A DNA stretch of 6,957 bases from Hyphomicrobiales bacterium (GTDB lineage Bacteria > Pseudomonadota > Alphaproteobacteria > Rhizobiales > Beijerinckiaceae), in NCBI GenBank assembly GCA_027489835.1, contig JAIXZF010000407.1, positions 1 to 6,957 of the forward strand. The letters are read 5' to 3'. Under the pieces are notes generated by a model. That model was not told the origin of the DNA and did no database searches. It saw only the letters and a list, made by a program, of their open reading frames with translations. Positions within the stretch are counted from its first letter, which is position 1, and each line of letters begins with the position of its first letter. The position numbers and the translations under genes are program-made. Positions 1 through 6,374 of the stretch are shown here, piece by piece.

Positions 1-474
1 GCGCTCTGCGCCGAGCCCTCGCTCATCATCGCGGACGAACCCACGACCGCCCTCGACGTCTCGATCCAGGCCCAGATCACCGCGCTGCTGAGGAGCCTGT
101 GCCGCGACAAGGGCGCCGCAATCATGCTGGTCACACACGACATGGGCGTGATCGCCGAGACGGCGGACCGCGTCGCCGTGATGTATGCGGGCAGGATCGC
201 GGAGATCGGGCCGGTCGAGGCGGTCACACGCCATCCCACGCATCCCTACACCGCCGGCCTCATGGCCTCCATTCCCAGCATGCGAAGCCGCAGCGGCCTC
301 TTGCACCAGATCGACGGCGCCATGCCGCGGCTGGCTTCCATTCCCTCGGGCTGCTCGTTTCACCCGCGCTGCGCCAGCGCCAGCACCCTGTGCCGGACGG
401 CCCGTCCGGAACTCGGAGCCGGCGCGCATAGCGCCGCCTGCCACCACCCGCTCGGAGGGTCGGCCCATGCATGA
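1..474 (+). CDS. Dipeptide/oligopeptide ABC transporter ATP-binding protein, DppD/OppD-like (3' part only)
   Basis: This is the C-terminal 157 residues of a cytoplasmic ATPase that powers a peptide-type (Dpp/Opp/nickel family) importer; the start lies outside the window. Reading from base 1, the fragment opens just after the ABC signature region. It shows Walker B (LIIADEPT, residues 8-15, with D12 and E13), the D-loop ALDVS (17-21) and the switch histidine in VTHD (H46). The C-terminal extension typical of this family follows, with HPYT at 81-84 and cysteines C118, C124, C131 and C147 (spacing C-x5-C-x6-C-x15-C). In the family this region binds neighbouring subunits, and it has been reported to carry an iron-sulfur cluster in some members. 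The next gene encodes the partner ATPase and overlaps this stop by 8 bases, so the two are surely one operon. The substrate cannot be read from the ATPase; permease and binding-protein genes are expected upstream. Confidence 0.95.
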   Translation, partial: ALCAEPSLIIADEPTTALDVSIQAQITALLRSLCRDKGAAIMLVTHDMGVIAETADRVAVMYAGRIAEIGPVEAVTRHPTHPYTAGLMASIPSMRSRSGLLHQIDGAMPRLASIPSGCSFHPRCASASTLCRTARPELGAGAHSAACHHPLGGSAHA

Positions 475-1444
475 CGCGGCCGTGGCGCTCTCCGTCGATG
501 GCGCGAGCTGCCATTTCGACGTCTCGGCCGCCTGGCTCCAGCGCATGGTGAACGGCGCGCCGCGCCGCATCCTGAAGGCTGTGCAGGATGTGTCGTTCAC
601 CGTCCGGCGCGGCGAGACGTTCAGCATCGTCGGCGAGTCGGGCTGCGGGAAGTCGACGCTGGCGCGCATGATTGTTGGATTGCAGAGCCCGACCGAGGGC
701 ACCATCCGCTTCGGCGACATCACCCGCGCCGACGGGACGGTCGGCCCGCCGCGCGTGCAGATGATCTTCCAGGATCCCTATGCCAGCCTCAATCCGCGCT
801 GGCGGGTCGGCGACGTTGTGGCCGAGCCCATCCGCGAGCTCGGCCTGCGCGCCAGCGAGCGGGACACCGCAGCGCGCGTCGCCGAACTGCTGACCACGGT
901 GGGCTTGTCGGCGCAGGATGCGCAACGCTACCCGCACGAGTTCTCCGGCGGGCAGCGCCAGCGCATCTCGATCGCCCGGGCGCTGGCGACCGAGGCCGAC
1001 GTGCTCGTCTGCGACGAGCCCACCTCCGCGCTCGACGTCTCGGTGCAGGCGCAGATCCTCAACCTGATGGTGGCGCTGCAGCGGCAATTCGGCCTGACGT
1101 ACATCCTGATCAGCCACAACCTCTCGGTCGTCCGGCATATGTCGGACCAGCTGGCGATCATGTATCTCGGCCGCATCGTCGAGATCGGAGACGCCGAAGC
1201 CATCTTCGCGGCCCCGATGCACCCCTATACCCGGCTCCTCCTGGACACGATCCCCGATGTCGAGGCGCCGAACAGGCGCCGCGCGCCGATGTCGGGCGAG
1301 GTGCCGAACCCGATCGACCCGCCCTCTGGCTGCGCCTTCCATCCGCGCTGCCCGCTGGCCGAGCCGGCCTGCTCTCGCAATGCGCCCGAGCTGGCGGCCC
1401 GCGCCGGCCGCAGCGTCGCCTGCCCGGTGGTGGCGGCGGCGTGA
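467..1444 (+). CDS. Dipeptide/oligopeptide ABC transporter ATP-binding protein, DppF/OppF-like (complete)
   Basis: This 325-residue ATPase is the second nucleotide-binding subunit of the peptide-type importer and hydrolyses ATP at the inner face of the membrane. All ABC motifs are present: Walker A GESGCGKST (56-64), Q-loop FQDP (Q102), signature SGGQRQR (160-166), Walker B VLVCDEPT (D183, E184), D-loop ALDVS (188-192) and switch histidine H217. The oligopeptide-family tail has HPYT (252-255) and four cysteines, C289, C295, C302 and C319. The ATG at 467 is chosen because GGAGGG (454-459) sits 7 bases upstream, and because residues 15-45 match the usual OppF/DppF N-terminus leading into the first strand. 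The open frame extends further upstream only as a shadow of the preceding gene. The ATGCATGA overlap with the upstream stop implies translational coupling. It is the last gene of its operon, since the next gene faces it. Length is normal for the family (about 320-330). The transported substrate is unknown. Confidence 0.95.
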   Translation: MHDAAVALSVDGASCHFDVSAAWLQRMVNGAPRRILKAVQDVSFTVRRGETFSIVGESGCGKSTLARMIVGLQSPTEGTIRFGDITRADGTVGPPRVQMIFQDPYASLNPRWRVGDVVAEPIRELGLRASERDTAARVAELLTTVGLSAQDAQRYPHEFSGGQRQRISIARALATEADVLVCDEPTSALDVSVQAQILNLMVALQRQFGLTYILISHNLSVVRHMSDQLAIMYLGRIVEIGDAEAIFAAPMHPYTRLLLDTIPDVEAPNRRRAPMSGEVPNPIDPPSGCAFHPRCPLAEPACSRNAPELAARAGRSVACPVVAAA

Positions 1445-1456
1445 ACGCCTGAAGCG

Positions 1457-1473
1457 CGCGGCGCCGGGCCGCG
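1457..1473. terminator. Short GC hairpin between convergent genes (weak terminator candidate)
   Basis: CGCGGC (1457-1462) and GCCGCG (1468-1473) form a perfect 6-bp stem with a 5-base loop in the 29-base gap between the convergent ABC and regulator genes. There is no T-run on either side, so it is not a classical intrinsic terminator. Its position between two gene ends is the main argument for a role in 3'-end formation. In DNA this GC-rich, such a stem can also arise by chance. Confidence 0.3.
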
Positions 1474-2361
1474 TCAGTTCAGCCTTGCCGGACCTTTCAC
1501 GCCCGCCACCAATTCGCTGCGGCGGCGCAGACCCAGATGCCGCAGCACCGCGCTGACATGCAGCTTCGCCGTGCCGGGCGTGATGCCGAGCTTCTGCGCG
1601 ATGGCCTTGTTCGAGTGCCCGGCGCGGATCAGCGCGAGCACGTCGCCTTGCCGCCGGGTGAGCGCGCGCAACGTCGACGGGCCATCGTAGGGCTCGGCCG
1701 CCGCGCCCTCCGCCTCATGCTGCCCCGTCGTTGCGAGGATGTCGCGCAGGCGCGCTTCGACATCGGCAAGTTGGCCGTGGAGCCGCGCCGGCACGCTAGG
1801 CATTGCAGCCAACGCGGCCAGCGCCGTCTCCAGCTGTCTCAGCGGCTGCGCCACGCGCTCCAGCGCCGAAGTGATGGCCCCCGCCGCCTGCCGGTGCGCC
1901 CGGTCGGCCTCGTCCTTCGCGATCCTGAGCGCAGTCTCCGCCTCGATCTCGCGCGTCACGTCGATGACGATGCCGTCCCAGACCACCGAGCCGTCCGGCC
2001 TGCGGTTCGGACGCGCGATGCCGCGGGCCCAGTAGACGCGGCCCTGATGGCCGACGATCCGCACGCGGTGATCGAGCACGCCGAGGGTGGCTGCGCTCAT
2101 CTCGAGGTCGGTGACGAAGCGCTCCTTGTCATCGGGATGGATCCAGTCGAACCGGATGGTGTCCTGCCGCAGCAGCGCGAGGTGATCGATGCCGAACTGC
2201 CGGAACAGGCCGTTGGACAGATACTCGAAGACATAGGTGCCGTCGGGCTTGCGGACGCGGCGGTAGACGTTGCCCGGCAGGTTGTCGACGAAGCTGTCGA
2301 GGTCCGGCGTCGACCCGTTCGGCGAAGGCGTGCCGGGCCTGGCGGCTGGTCGCGTGGGCAT
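1474..2361 (-). CDS. PAS-domain LuxR-family transcriptional regulator
   Basis: This 295-residue cytoplasmic DNA-binding regulator probably senses a small molecule. A PAS_3/PAC-type sensor fold spans about residues 22-140, with YRRVRKPDGTY (33-43), the WIHPDDKERF block (73-82) and a VVWDGIVIDVTRE ending (126-138). A helical, Ala/Leu-rich linker (138-215) probably acts as a dimerising coiled coil. A GerE/LuxR helix-turn-helix follows at 234-286, beginning LTRRQGDVLALI and containing NKAIAQKLGITPGTAKLHVS. There is no receiver domain, histidine kinase domain, membrane segment or autoinducer-binding domain, so direct ligand sensing by PAS is more likely than phosphorelay control. The start is supported by GGAGG (plus-strand 2367-2371) 5 bases upstream. 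The gene diverges from the BKACE-TRAP operon and shares a 121-base control region containing a perfect palindrome, so it is the natural candidate regulator of that operon and of itself. Target and ligand are inferred, not shown. Confidence 0.88.
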   Translation of the reverse strand: MPTRPAARPGTPSPNGSTPDLDSFVDNLPGNVYRRVRKPDGTYVFEYLSNGLFRQFGIDHLALLRQDTIRFDWIHPDDKERFVTDLEMSAATLGVLDHRVRIVGHQGRVYWARGIARPNRRPDGSVVWDGIVIDVTREIEAETALRIAKDEADRAHRQAAGAITSALERVAQPLRQLETALAALAAMPSVPARLHGQLADVEARLRDILATTGQHEAEGAAAEPYDGPSTLRALTRRQGDVLALIRAGHSNKAIAQKLGITPGTAKLHVSAVLRHLGLRRRSELVAGVKGPARLN

Positions 2362-2390
2362 CGGCGCCTCCGAGGCAGGACGAAAAAGAC

Positions 2391-2416
2391 ATATGCCTAT
2401 TGACCAATAGGCATAT
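2391..2416. promoter_or_regulatory. Perfect 26-bp palindrome, candidate operator
   Basis: The left arm ATATGCCTATTG (2391-2402) and right arm CAATAGGCATAT (2405-2416) are exact inverted complements around a central AC. The site is AT-rich in otherwise very GC-rich DNA. It lies 29 bases upstream of the regulator's start and overlaps the -35 box of the candidate rightward promoter. Symmetry and position are what one expects of a dimeric regulator's operator, most simply that of the adjacent PAS-LuxR protein. A different dimeric regulator encoded elsewhere cannot be excluded. Confidence 0.8.
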
Positions 2417-2428
2417 CACCATTCTCAT
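2400..2428 (+). promoter_or_regulatory. Candidate sigma-70-type promoter for the BKACE-TRAP operon
   Basis: A -35-like TTGACC (2400-2405, 5 of 6 to consensus) is followed after exactly 17 bases by TCTCAT (2423-2428, 4 of 6 to the -10 consensus). This would start transcription near 2435, leaving a leader of about 50 bases before the ATG at 2483. The -35 lies inside the palindrome, so a protein bound there would directly affect polymerase. The -10 lacks the usual A at its second position, so the promoter may be weak or activator-dependent. I found no convincing matching promoter for the leftward regulator gene. Confidence 0.45.
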
Positions 2429-2482
2429 GGTCCGCAAGAGGCCGCCAGAACCTCGCTCCAGGAAACGACAAGGCGTCCGTGC

Positions 2483-3397
2483 ATGCGCAAGCTGATCATC
2501 GAAGCGCGCGTCAACGAATTCATGATGCGTGGCGAGGGCAACCCCAACGTGCCCTACACGCCGGCCGAAATCGCGGCCGATGCGCTGGCCTGCCGCGAGG
2601 CGGGAGCGGCGATCCTCCATTTCCACGCACGCCAGCCGGACGGCAAGCCCGACCATGCCGCCGAGACCTATGCCGAGACGGTGAGGCTCGTTCGCGGCTC
2701 CAGCGACATCCTCGTGCATCCGACGCTGGGCTACGCGACGCTGGACGACACGGCGGAGCGCCGCCTCGACCACATCCTCAGGATGGCGGATGACCCGGCC
2801 GCCGCGCCGCATTTCGCGCCGATGGACATGGGTTCGGTCAATGTCGACCGCTACAACGCGCAGGCCAGGCGCTTTGACACGACCAATCTCATCTACAAGA
2901 ACTCGACCGAGACCCTGACCTACTTCGCCGACCGCATCAGGGGAGCGGGCATGAAGCCCTACCTCGTGTCGTGGAACATCGGCTTCACGCGCTACATGGG
3001 CGCCTTCCTCGACATGGGGCTCCTCGACGAGCCAGCCTTCCTCTGCTTCTGCCTGACGGACAACACCTTCCTCGGCGGCCATCCGGGCACGCTGAAGGGC
3101 CTGCAGGCGCATCTCGATTTCCTGCCGCCGGGCCGCAACGTCGAATGGACGGTGGTGAATTTCGGCGGGAACCTGTTCTCGCTGGCCGGCGCCATCATCG
3201 CGCAGGGCGGGCACATCTCGATCGGGCTCGGCGACTACACCTATTCGGAACTCGGCCAGCCGAGCAACGCCGACCTCGTGCGCCGGATCGCCCAGATGGC
3301 CCGCGAACTCGGCCGCGAGGTCGCGACGCCGGAGGAAGCCAGGGCGATCCTTGGCATGGAAGCAACCAGCAAGAGCAAGGCAGGCGCGAAAGCCTGA
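2483..3397 (+). CDS. BKACE/DUF849 family protein (3-keto-5-aminohexanoate cleavage enzyme-like), divergent active site
   Basis: This 304-residue TIM-barrel protein belongs to the beta-keto acid cleavage enzyme family, whose known members condense a beta-keto acid with acetyl-CoA to give acetoacetate and a new acyl-CoA, using zinc. Membership is clear from PNVPYTPAEIAADA (21-34), the AGAAILHFHAR block (40-50) with zinc-type H46 and H48, and the C-terminal NADLVRRIAQMARELGR and ATPEEARAILG segments (262-291). Several usual catalytic positions differ. The GGH-x-R-x-G-x-E-D motif reads GGHISIGLGD (242-251), replacing Arg by S246 and the Glu zinc ligand by G250. The acidic P-E-x-E strand reads PYLVSWN (159-165), and the Ser-Thr-Gly-Gly loop reads HPTLG (79-83). 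The start has a modest AAGG (2470-2473) site 9 bases upstream, and the N-terminus fits the family. It is the first gene of the operon, 20 bases before the TRAP binding protein. Family assignment is firm, but the reaction and substrate are not. Confidence 0.9.
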   Translation: MRKLIIEARVNEFMMRGEGNPNVPYTPAEIAADALACREAGAAILHFHARQPDGKPDHAAETYAETVRLVRGSSDILVHPTLGYATLDDTAERRLDHILRMADDPAAAPHFAPMDMGSVNVDRYNAQARRFDTTNLIYKNSTETLTYFADRIRGAGMKPYLVSWNIGFTRYMGAFLDMGLLDEPAFLCFCLTDNTFLGGHPGTLKGLQAHLDFLPPGRNVEWTVVNFGGNLFSLAGAIIAQGGHISIGLGDYTYSELGQPSNADLVRRIAQMARELGREVATPEEARAILGMEATSKSKAGAKA

Positions 3398-3417
3398 ACA
3401 GCACCGGAGGAACACCC

Positions 3418-4443
3418 ATGACGACACGTCGAAGCATGCTGAAACTCGGCGCCGCGGCCTTCGCAGGCACGGTCGCCGCGCCCTACGCCATCACGCCCTC
3501 GCGCGCCCAGAGCTTCACCCTGAGGATGCAGGGCTTCCTCGCGGCGGCCTCGCCCACCCACCGGGCCTTCGAGAAATGGGCGGCGGACCTCAAGGAAAAA
3601 TCCGGCGGCCGGCTGACCATCCAGGCCCTGCCCGCAGGCGGCGCCGTCGCGCCCGGCGAGACGATCAACGCCATCGCGGCCGGCATCCTCGATGGGCACT
3701 ATTCCTCGTCCTCCTTCTTCGCCGCCCGCGATCCGAGCTTCACCGTGTTCGGCGACACGGGCGCCTCCTACGACACGGTGCAGCAGCGAGACCGCTGGTT
3801 CACCGAGGGCGGCGGCGAGGATCTCGGCCGCGAGCTCTATGCGGCTTCCGGCCTCGTCTATGTGGCCAACGTGTTCTGGCCGTCGGAGCACATCCCCGCC
3901 AAGAAGGCGCTGCGCGGCGTCAATGACCTCAAGGGCCTGAAGATCCGCGTCCCGCCCGGCTTCATCGCCGAGTATTTCGGCAAGGCCGGCGCCTCGGTCG
4001 TCAACCTGCCGGGCGGCGAGGTCTTCAACGCGCTGCAATCGGGCGTGATCGACGCGACCGACTGGGCCTCGCCCGGGCAGAACTACGAGGTCGGCCTCTA
4101 CAAGGCGGCGAAGTTCTCGGTCAACGCCTCGCACTCGATGCCCGGCACCGAGATCGGCTTCAACAAGGCCAAATGGGACGCGCTGCCCGCCGACATGAAG
4201 GCGCTTGTCACGAGCCAGACCCGCGCCATGAGCGAGCAACTCAAGGTGCAGATCAAGGCCGATGACGACGCGGCTCTGGCGAAGATGAAGACGGAAGGCG
4301 TCGAGATCGTCGAATGGTCGAAGGACGAGCTCGCCAAGCTGCGCGCCTTCACGTCCGAGGTGCAGGACACGCTCGCCACCCGCAGCCCGCTGGCCAAGAA
4401 GATCATCGACAGCCACCGCGCCTTCCAGAAGAAGATCGGTTGA
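3418..4443 (+). CDS. TRAP transporter substrate-binding protein, DctP/TakP-like, with Tat signal
   Basis: This 341-residue periplasmic receptor captures the substrate for the TRAP transporter encoded by the next two genes. The N-terminus has a twin-arginine signal: T-R-R-S-M-L-K at 3-9, a hydrophobic stretch at about 10-23 and a likely cleavage after SRA (28-30). The start is set by GGAGG (3406-3410) 7 bases upstream. The mature part shows DctP-family features, including LKGLKIRVPPG (171-181) with R177 at the position of the carboxylate-binding Arg. NLPGGEVFNALQSGVIDATDW (196-216) followed by GLYKAAKF (226-233) resembles the TakP branch that binds 2-oxo or other short carboxylic acids. Tat export of a pre-folded receptor fits a cofactor- or metal-bound subfamily. 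The C-terminus is a charged helix ending KKIG. The exact ligand is unknown, and the operon suggests a keto or amino-keto acid. Confidence 0.95.
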   Translation: MTTRRSMLKLGAAAFAGTVAAPYAITPSRAQSFTLRMQGFLAAASPTHRAFEKWAADLKEKSGGRLTIQALPAGGAVAPGETINAIAAGILDGHYSSSSFFAARDPSFTVFGDTGASYDTVQQRDRWFTEGGGEDLGRELYAASGLVYVANVFWPSEHIPAKKALRGVNDLKGLKIRVPPGFIAEYFGKAGASVVNLPGGEVFNALQSGVIDATDWASPGQNYEVGLYKAAKFSVNASHSMPGTEIGFNKAKWDALPADMKALVTSQTRAMSEQLKVQIKADDDAALAKMKTEGVEIVEWSKDELAKLRAFTSEVQDTLATRSPLAKKIIDSHRAFQKKIG

Positions 4444-4466
4444 CCGGCGGACCGTCGGCGGCAGGA

Positions 4467-4478
4467 GGGCCCGGGCCC
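4467..4478 (+). promoter_or_regulatory. GC palindrome between Shine-Dalgarno and start codon of dctQ
   Basis: The 12 bases directly before the DctQ ATG read GGGCCCGGGCCC, a perfect palindrome whose left end overlaps the AGGAGGG ribosome site (4463-4469). In mRNA it could fold as a short GGGC/GCCC hairpin with a 4-base loop that hides part of the ribosome site. Such a structure could lower DctQ/DctM synthesis relative to the binding protein, which TRAP systems generally need in excess. That role is inferred. The symmetry itself is directly visible. Confidence 0.4.
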
Positions 4479-5036
4479 ATGGACCAGTTCGAAGCCCTGC
4501 TCGCCGGCCCGTCCGACCCCGACAGGCCTCGGCCGACGATCATGGATCGTCTGGCCGAGGCCGTCGGATCGGCCTTCGCCTGGCTGTTCTGCGTCGCCAT
4601 CCTGCTGTCGGTCTACGAGGTGGTGATGCGCTACGTCTTCGGCGCACCATCGAGCTGGGCGCTGGCGACGACCACCACGCTGTGCCAGGTCGGCTTCGCG
4701 CTGGGCGGCGCCTGGTGCATGGCGCGCCGGGAGCATATCCGCATCACCTTCGTGCCCGACATGGTCGGCCCCCGCCGGCGCTGGTGGCTCGAGCTGCTGG
4801 CGCTGGCGGTCGGCCTGTTCTACCTCGCCGGGCTGGCCTACGCCGTCTACCTCGACGCGCGCACCTCCATCTGGAAGTTCGACTTCCAGGGCAACTGGGC
4901 GCCCGAGCTGACCCCCGGCCCGCCCAACTGGCCCCTGCCCTCGATCGGAAAGGCCGGGATGCTCGTCGGCACCGTGCTGTTCCTGCTGGTGGTCCTCAGC
5001 CATCTCATCCGCCACATCGCGCCGCGGAAGGCCTGA
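4479..5036 (+). CDS. TRAP transporter small permease subunit, DctQ family
   Basis: This 185-residue inner-membrane protein is the small subunit of the TRAP permease and pairs with DctM. Four hydrophobic helices are visible at about 31-50, 60-80, 103-125 and 158-180. Family landmarks are YEVVMRYVFGAPSSW (46-60) and the HIRITF cytoplasmic loop (86-91). The usual acidic pair after that Trp is replaced here by ALATTTT (61-67). The loop between helices 3 and 4 is long and Trp/Pro-rich (about 128-156). The first 20 residues form a Pro/Asp-rich hydrophilic leader. The ATG at 4479 is chosen for AGGAGGG (4463-4469), 9 bases upstream. The open frame extends further back only within the binding-protein gene. 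It sits 35 bases after dctP and 2 bases before dctM, the standard TRAP order. Confidence 0.92.
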   Translation: MDQFEALLAGPSDPDRPRPTIMDRLAEAVGSAFAWLFCVAILLSVYEVVMRYVFGAPSSWALATTTTLCQVGFALGGAWCMARREHIRITFVPDMVGPRRRWWLELLALAVGLFYLAGLAYAVYLDARTSIWKFDFQGNWAPELTPGPPNWPLPSIGKAGMLVGTVLFLLVVLSHLIRHIAPRKA

Positions 5037-5038
5037 CC

Positions 5039-6361
5039 ATGCTGCTCGGACTCGACATCGCGACCTGGTCGATCCTGATCCTTGTCGTCATGGTCGGCCT
5101 GCTCGTGCTCGGCGTGCCGCTCGCCTTCACCACGGGCTCGATGGCGGTGGCGCTGTGCCTGCTGCTCTACGGGCCGCAGAGCCTGTTCCTGATCGGCAGC
5201 AGGACCTTCAGCTTCCTTGACAGCTACGCGCTCGTGGCCGTGCCCTTCTTCATCTTCATGGCGTCGATCCTTGAACGATCCGGGCTGGCGCGGGAGCTTT
5301 ACGACGCGATCCGGGTCTGGACAGGCCGTACGGTCGGGGGCGCGGCCAATGTCACGATCATCTTCGCGATCATCATCGGCGCCATCATCGGCGTGGCCGG
5401 CGGCGAGATGGTGCTGCTGGGACTCGTGGCGCTGCCGCAGCTGCTCAGGCTTGGCTATGACCGCAAGCTGTCGATCGGGCTGGTCTGCGCGACCGGCGCG
5501 CTGGGCAGCATGATCCCGCCGGCGCTGACGCTGGTCTTCTACGGGCTGGCCGCGGGGGCCGACATCGGAGACCTGTTCACCGCCTCGTTCGTTCCCGGCC
5601 TGATGATGGCCGCGATCTATTTCCTCTACGTCCAGGCCCGCCTGCGCCTCAACCCCGCGCTGGGACCCGTGGCCGATGCCGGGCCGGCGCTGAGCATCGC
5701 GGAGAAGTTCAACCAGTCGAAGGGCGTGATGCTGCCGCTCGCGGTGCTGTTCTCCACCCTCGCCTCGATCTATCTCGGCATCGCGTCGGTGACCGAATCC
5801 GCCTCCGTCGGCGCGCTGGGCACGGTGCTCGCCGTCGCCTCGCGTGGCGAGCTCACCTACAAGCTGATGCGCGACGCGGTGCACCAGACGCTGGCCGCGT
5901 GCGGCATGGTGCTGTGGCTCGTCATCGGCACCAATGCGCTGGTCGGCGTCTACACCATCATGGGCGGCATCGAATTCTCGAAGTCGCTGCTCACCGGCCT
6001 GCCCTTCCCGCCCTTCGTCGTCCTCATCCTGATGGTCGTCGTCTGGGTCTTCCTCGGCTTCTTCATCGACTGGATCGCCATCCTGCTGCTGACGGTCCCG
6101 ATCTTCATGCCGGCGATCAAGGTGTTCGGCTACGACCCGATCTGGGTCGGCATCCTGTTCAACATGGCGGTGCAGATCGGCTACCTGACGCCACCCTTCG
6201 CCCCCGCCTGCTTCTTCATCAAGGGCGTGACGCCGCCCGAGATTTCGATGGAGGAGATCTTCTCGGCCATGTGGCCCTTCATCGGGCTGCAGATCGTGGC
6301 TCTGGCGCTCGTGCTGGCTTTCCCCGACATCGCCCTGTGGCTGCCCCGCGTCCTCAACTGA
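5039..6361 (+). CDS. TRAP transporter large permease subunit, DctM family
   Basis: This 440-residue polytopic membrane protein forms the transport path of the TRAP system, moving substrate inward with sodium or proton coupling as in characterised family members. It is almost wholly hydrophobic. Typical elements include LVAVPFFIFMASILERSG (65-82), ALGSMIPPALTLVFYG (154-169), TESASVGALG (252-261), the FFIDWIAILLLTVPIF stretch (341-356) and the TPPFAPACFFIKGV segment (384-397) near the C-terminus. The two halves carry the internal inverted-repeat motifs ending in PP expected of this family. Length is normal. The ATG at 5039 lies 2 bases after the dctQ stop with GGAAGG (5026-5031) 7 bases upstream, so translation is coupled. 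Sequence style fits the TakM-like branch that accompanies TakP-type receptors. Confidence 0.96.
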   Translation: MLLGLDIATWSILILVVMVGLLVLGVPLAFTTGSMAVALCLLLYGPQSLFLIGSRTFSFLDSYALVAVPFFIFMASILERSGLARELYDAIRVWTGRTVGGAANVTIIFAIIIGAIIGVAGGEMVLLGLVALPQLLRLGYDRKLSIGLVCATGALGSMIPPALTLVFYGLAAGADIGDLFTASFVPGLMMAAIYFLYVQARLRLNPALGPVADAGPALSIAEKFNQSKGVMLPLAVLFSTLASIYLGIASVTESASVGALGTVLAVASRGELTYKLMRDAVHQTLAACGMVLWLVIGTNALVGVYTIMGGIEFSKSLLTGLPFPPFVVLILMVVVWVFLGFFIDWIAILLLTVPIFMPAIKVFGYDPIWVGILFNMAVQIGYLTPPFAPACFFIKGVTPPEISMEEIFSAMWPFIGLQIVALALVLAFPDIALWLPRVLN

Positions 6362-6374
6362 AAGGCATGGATGG

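Noticed and set aside
260..1342. Minus-strand open frame opposite the two ABC ATPase genes
   Set aside because: Arg/Asp/Gly-rich shadow of two ATPases with complete motifs on the plus strand.
1537..2403. Plus-strand open frame antisense to the PAS-LuxR gene, ending inside the palindrome
   Set aside because: Arg-rich shadow without motifs. The minus-strand frame carries clear PAS and GerE domains.
2129..3427. Long minus-strand open frame spanning the regulator start and the BKACE gene
   Set aside because: It runs antisense to a clear BKACE gene and out of frame through the regulator. It crosses the palindromic control region and shows no recognisable domain.
3241..4416. Minus-strand open frame opposite the TRAP binding protein
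   Set aside because: No domain recognisable, composition typical of an antisense shadow, and the plus-strand gene has signal, family motifs and a ribosome site.
5367..5392. Direct repeat of ATCATCGGCG-like units
   Set aside because: It lies inside dctM and encodes the Ile-Ile-Gly pattern of a transmembrane helix, so protein constraint explains it.
6367..6373. Alternative ATG starts at 6367 and 6371 before the Rid gene
   Set aside because: Both are out of frame with the Rid protein. They yield Arg-rich or short unrelated peptides.
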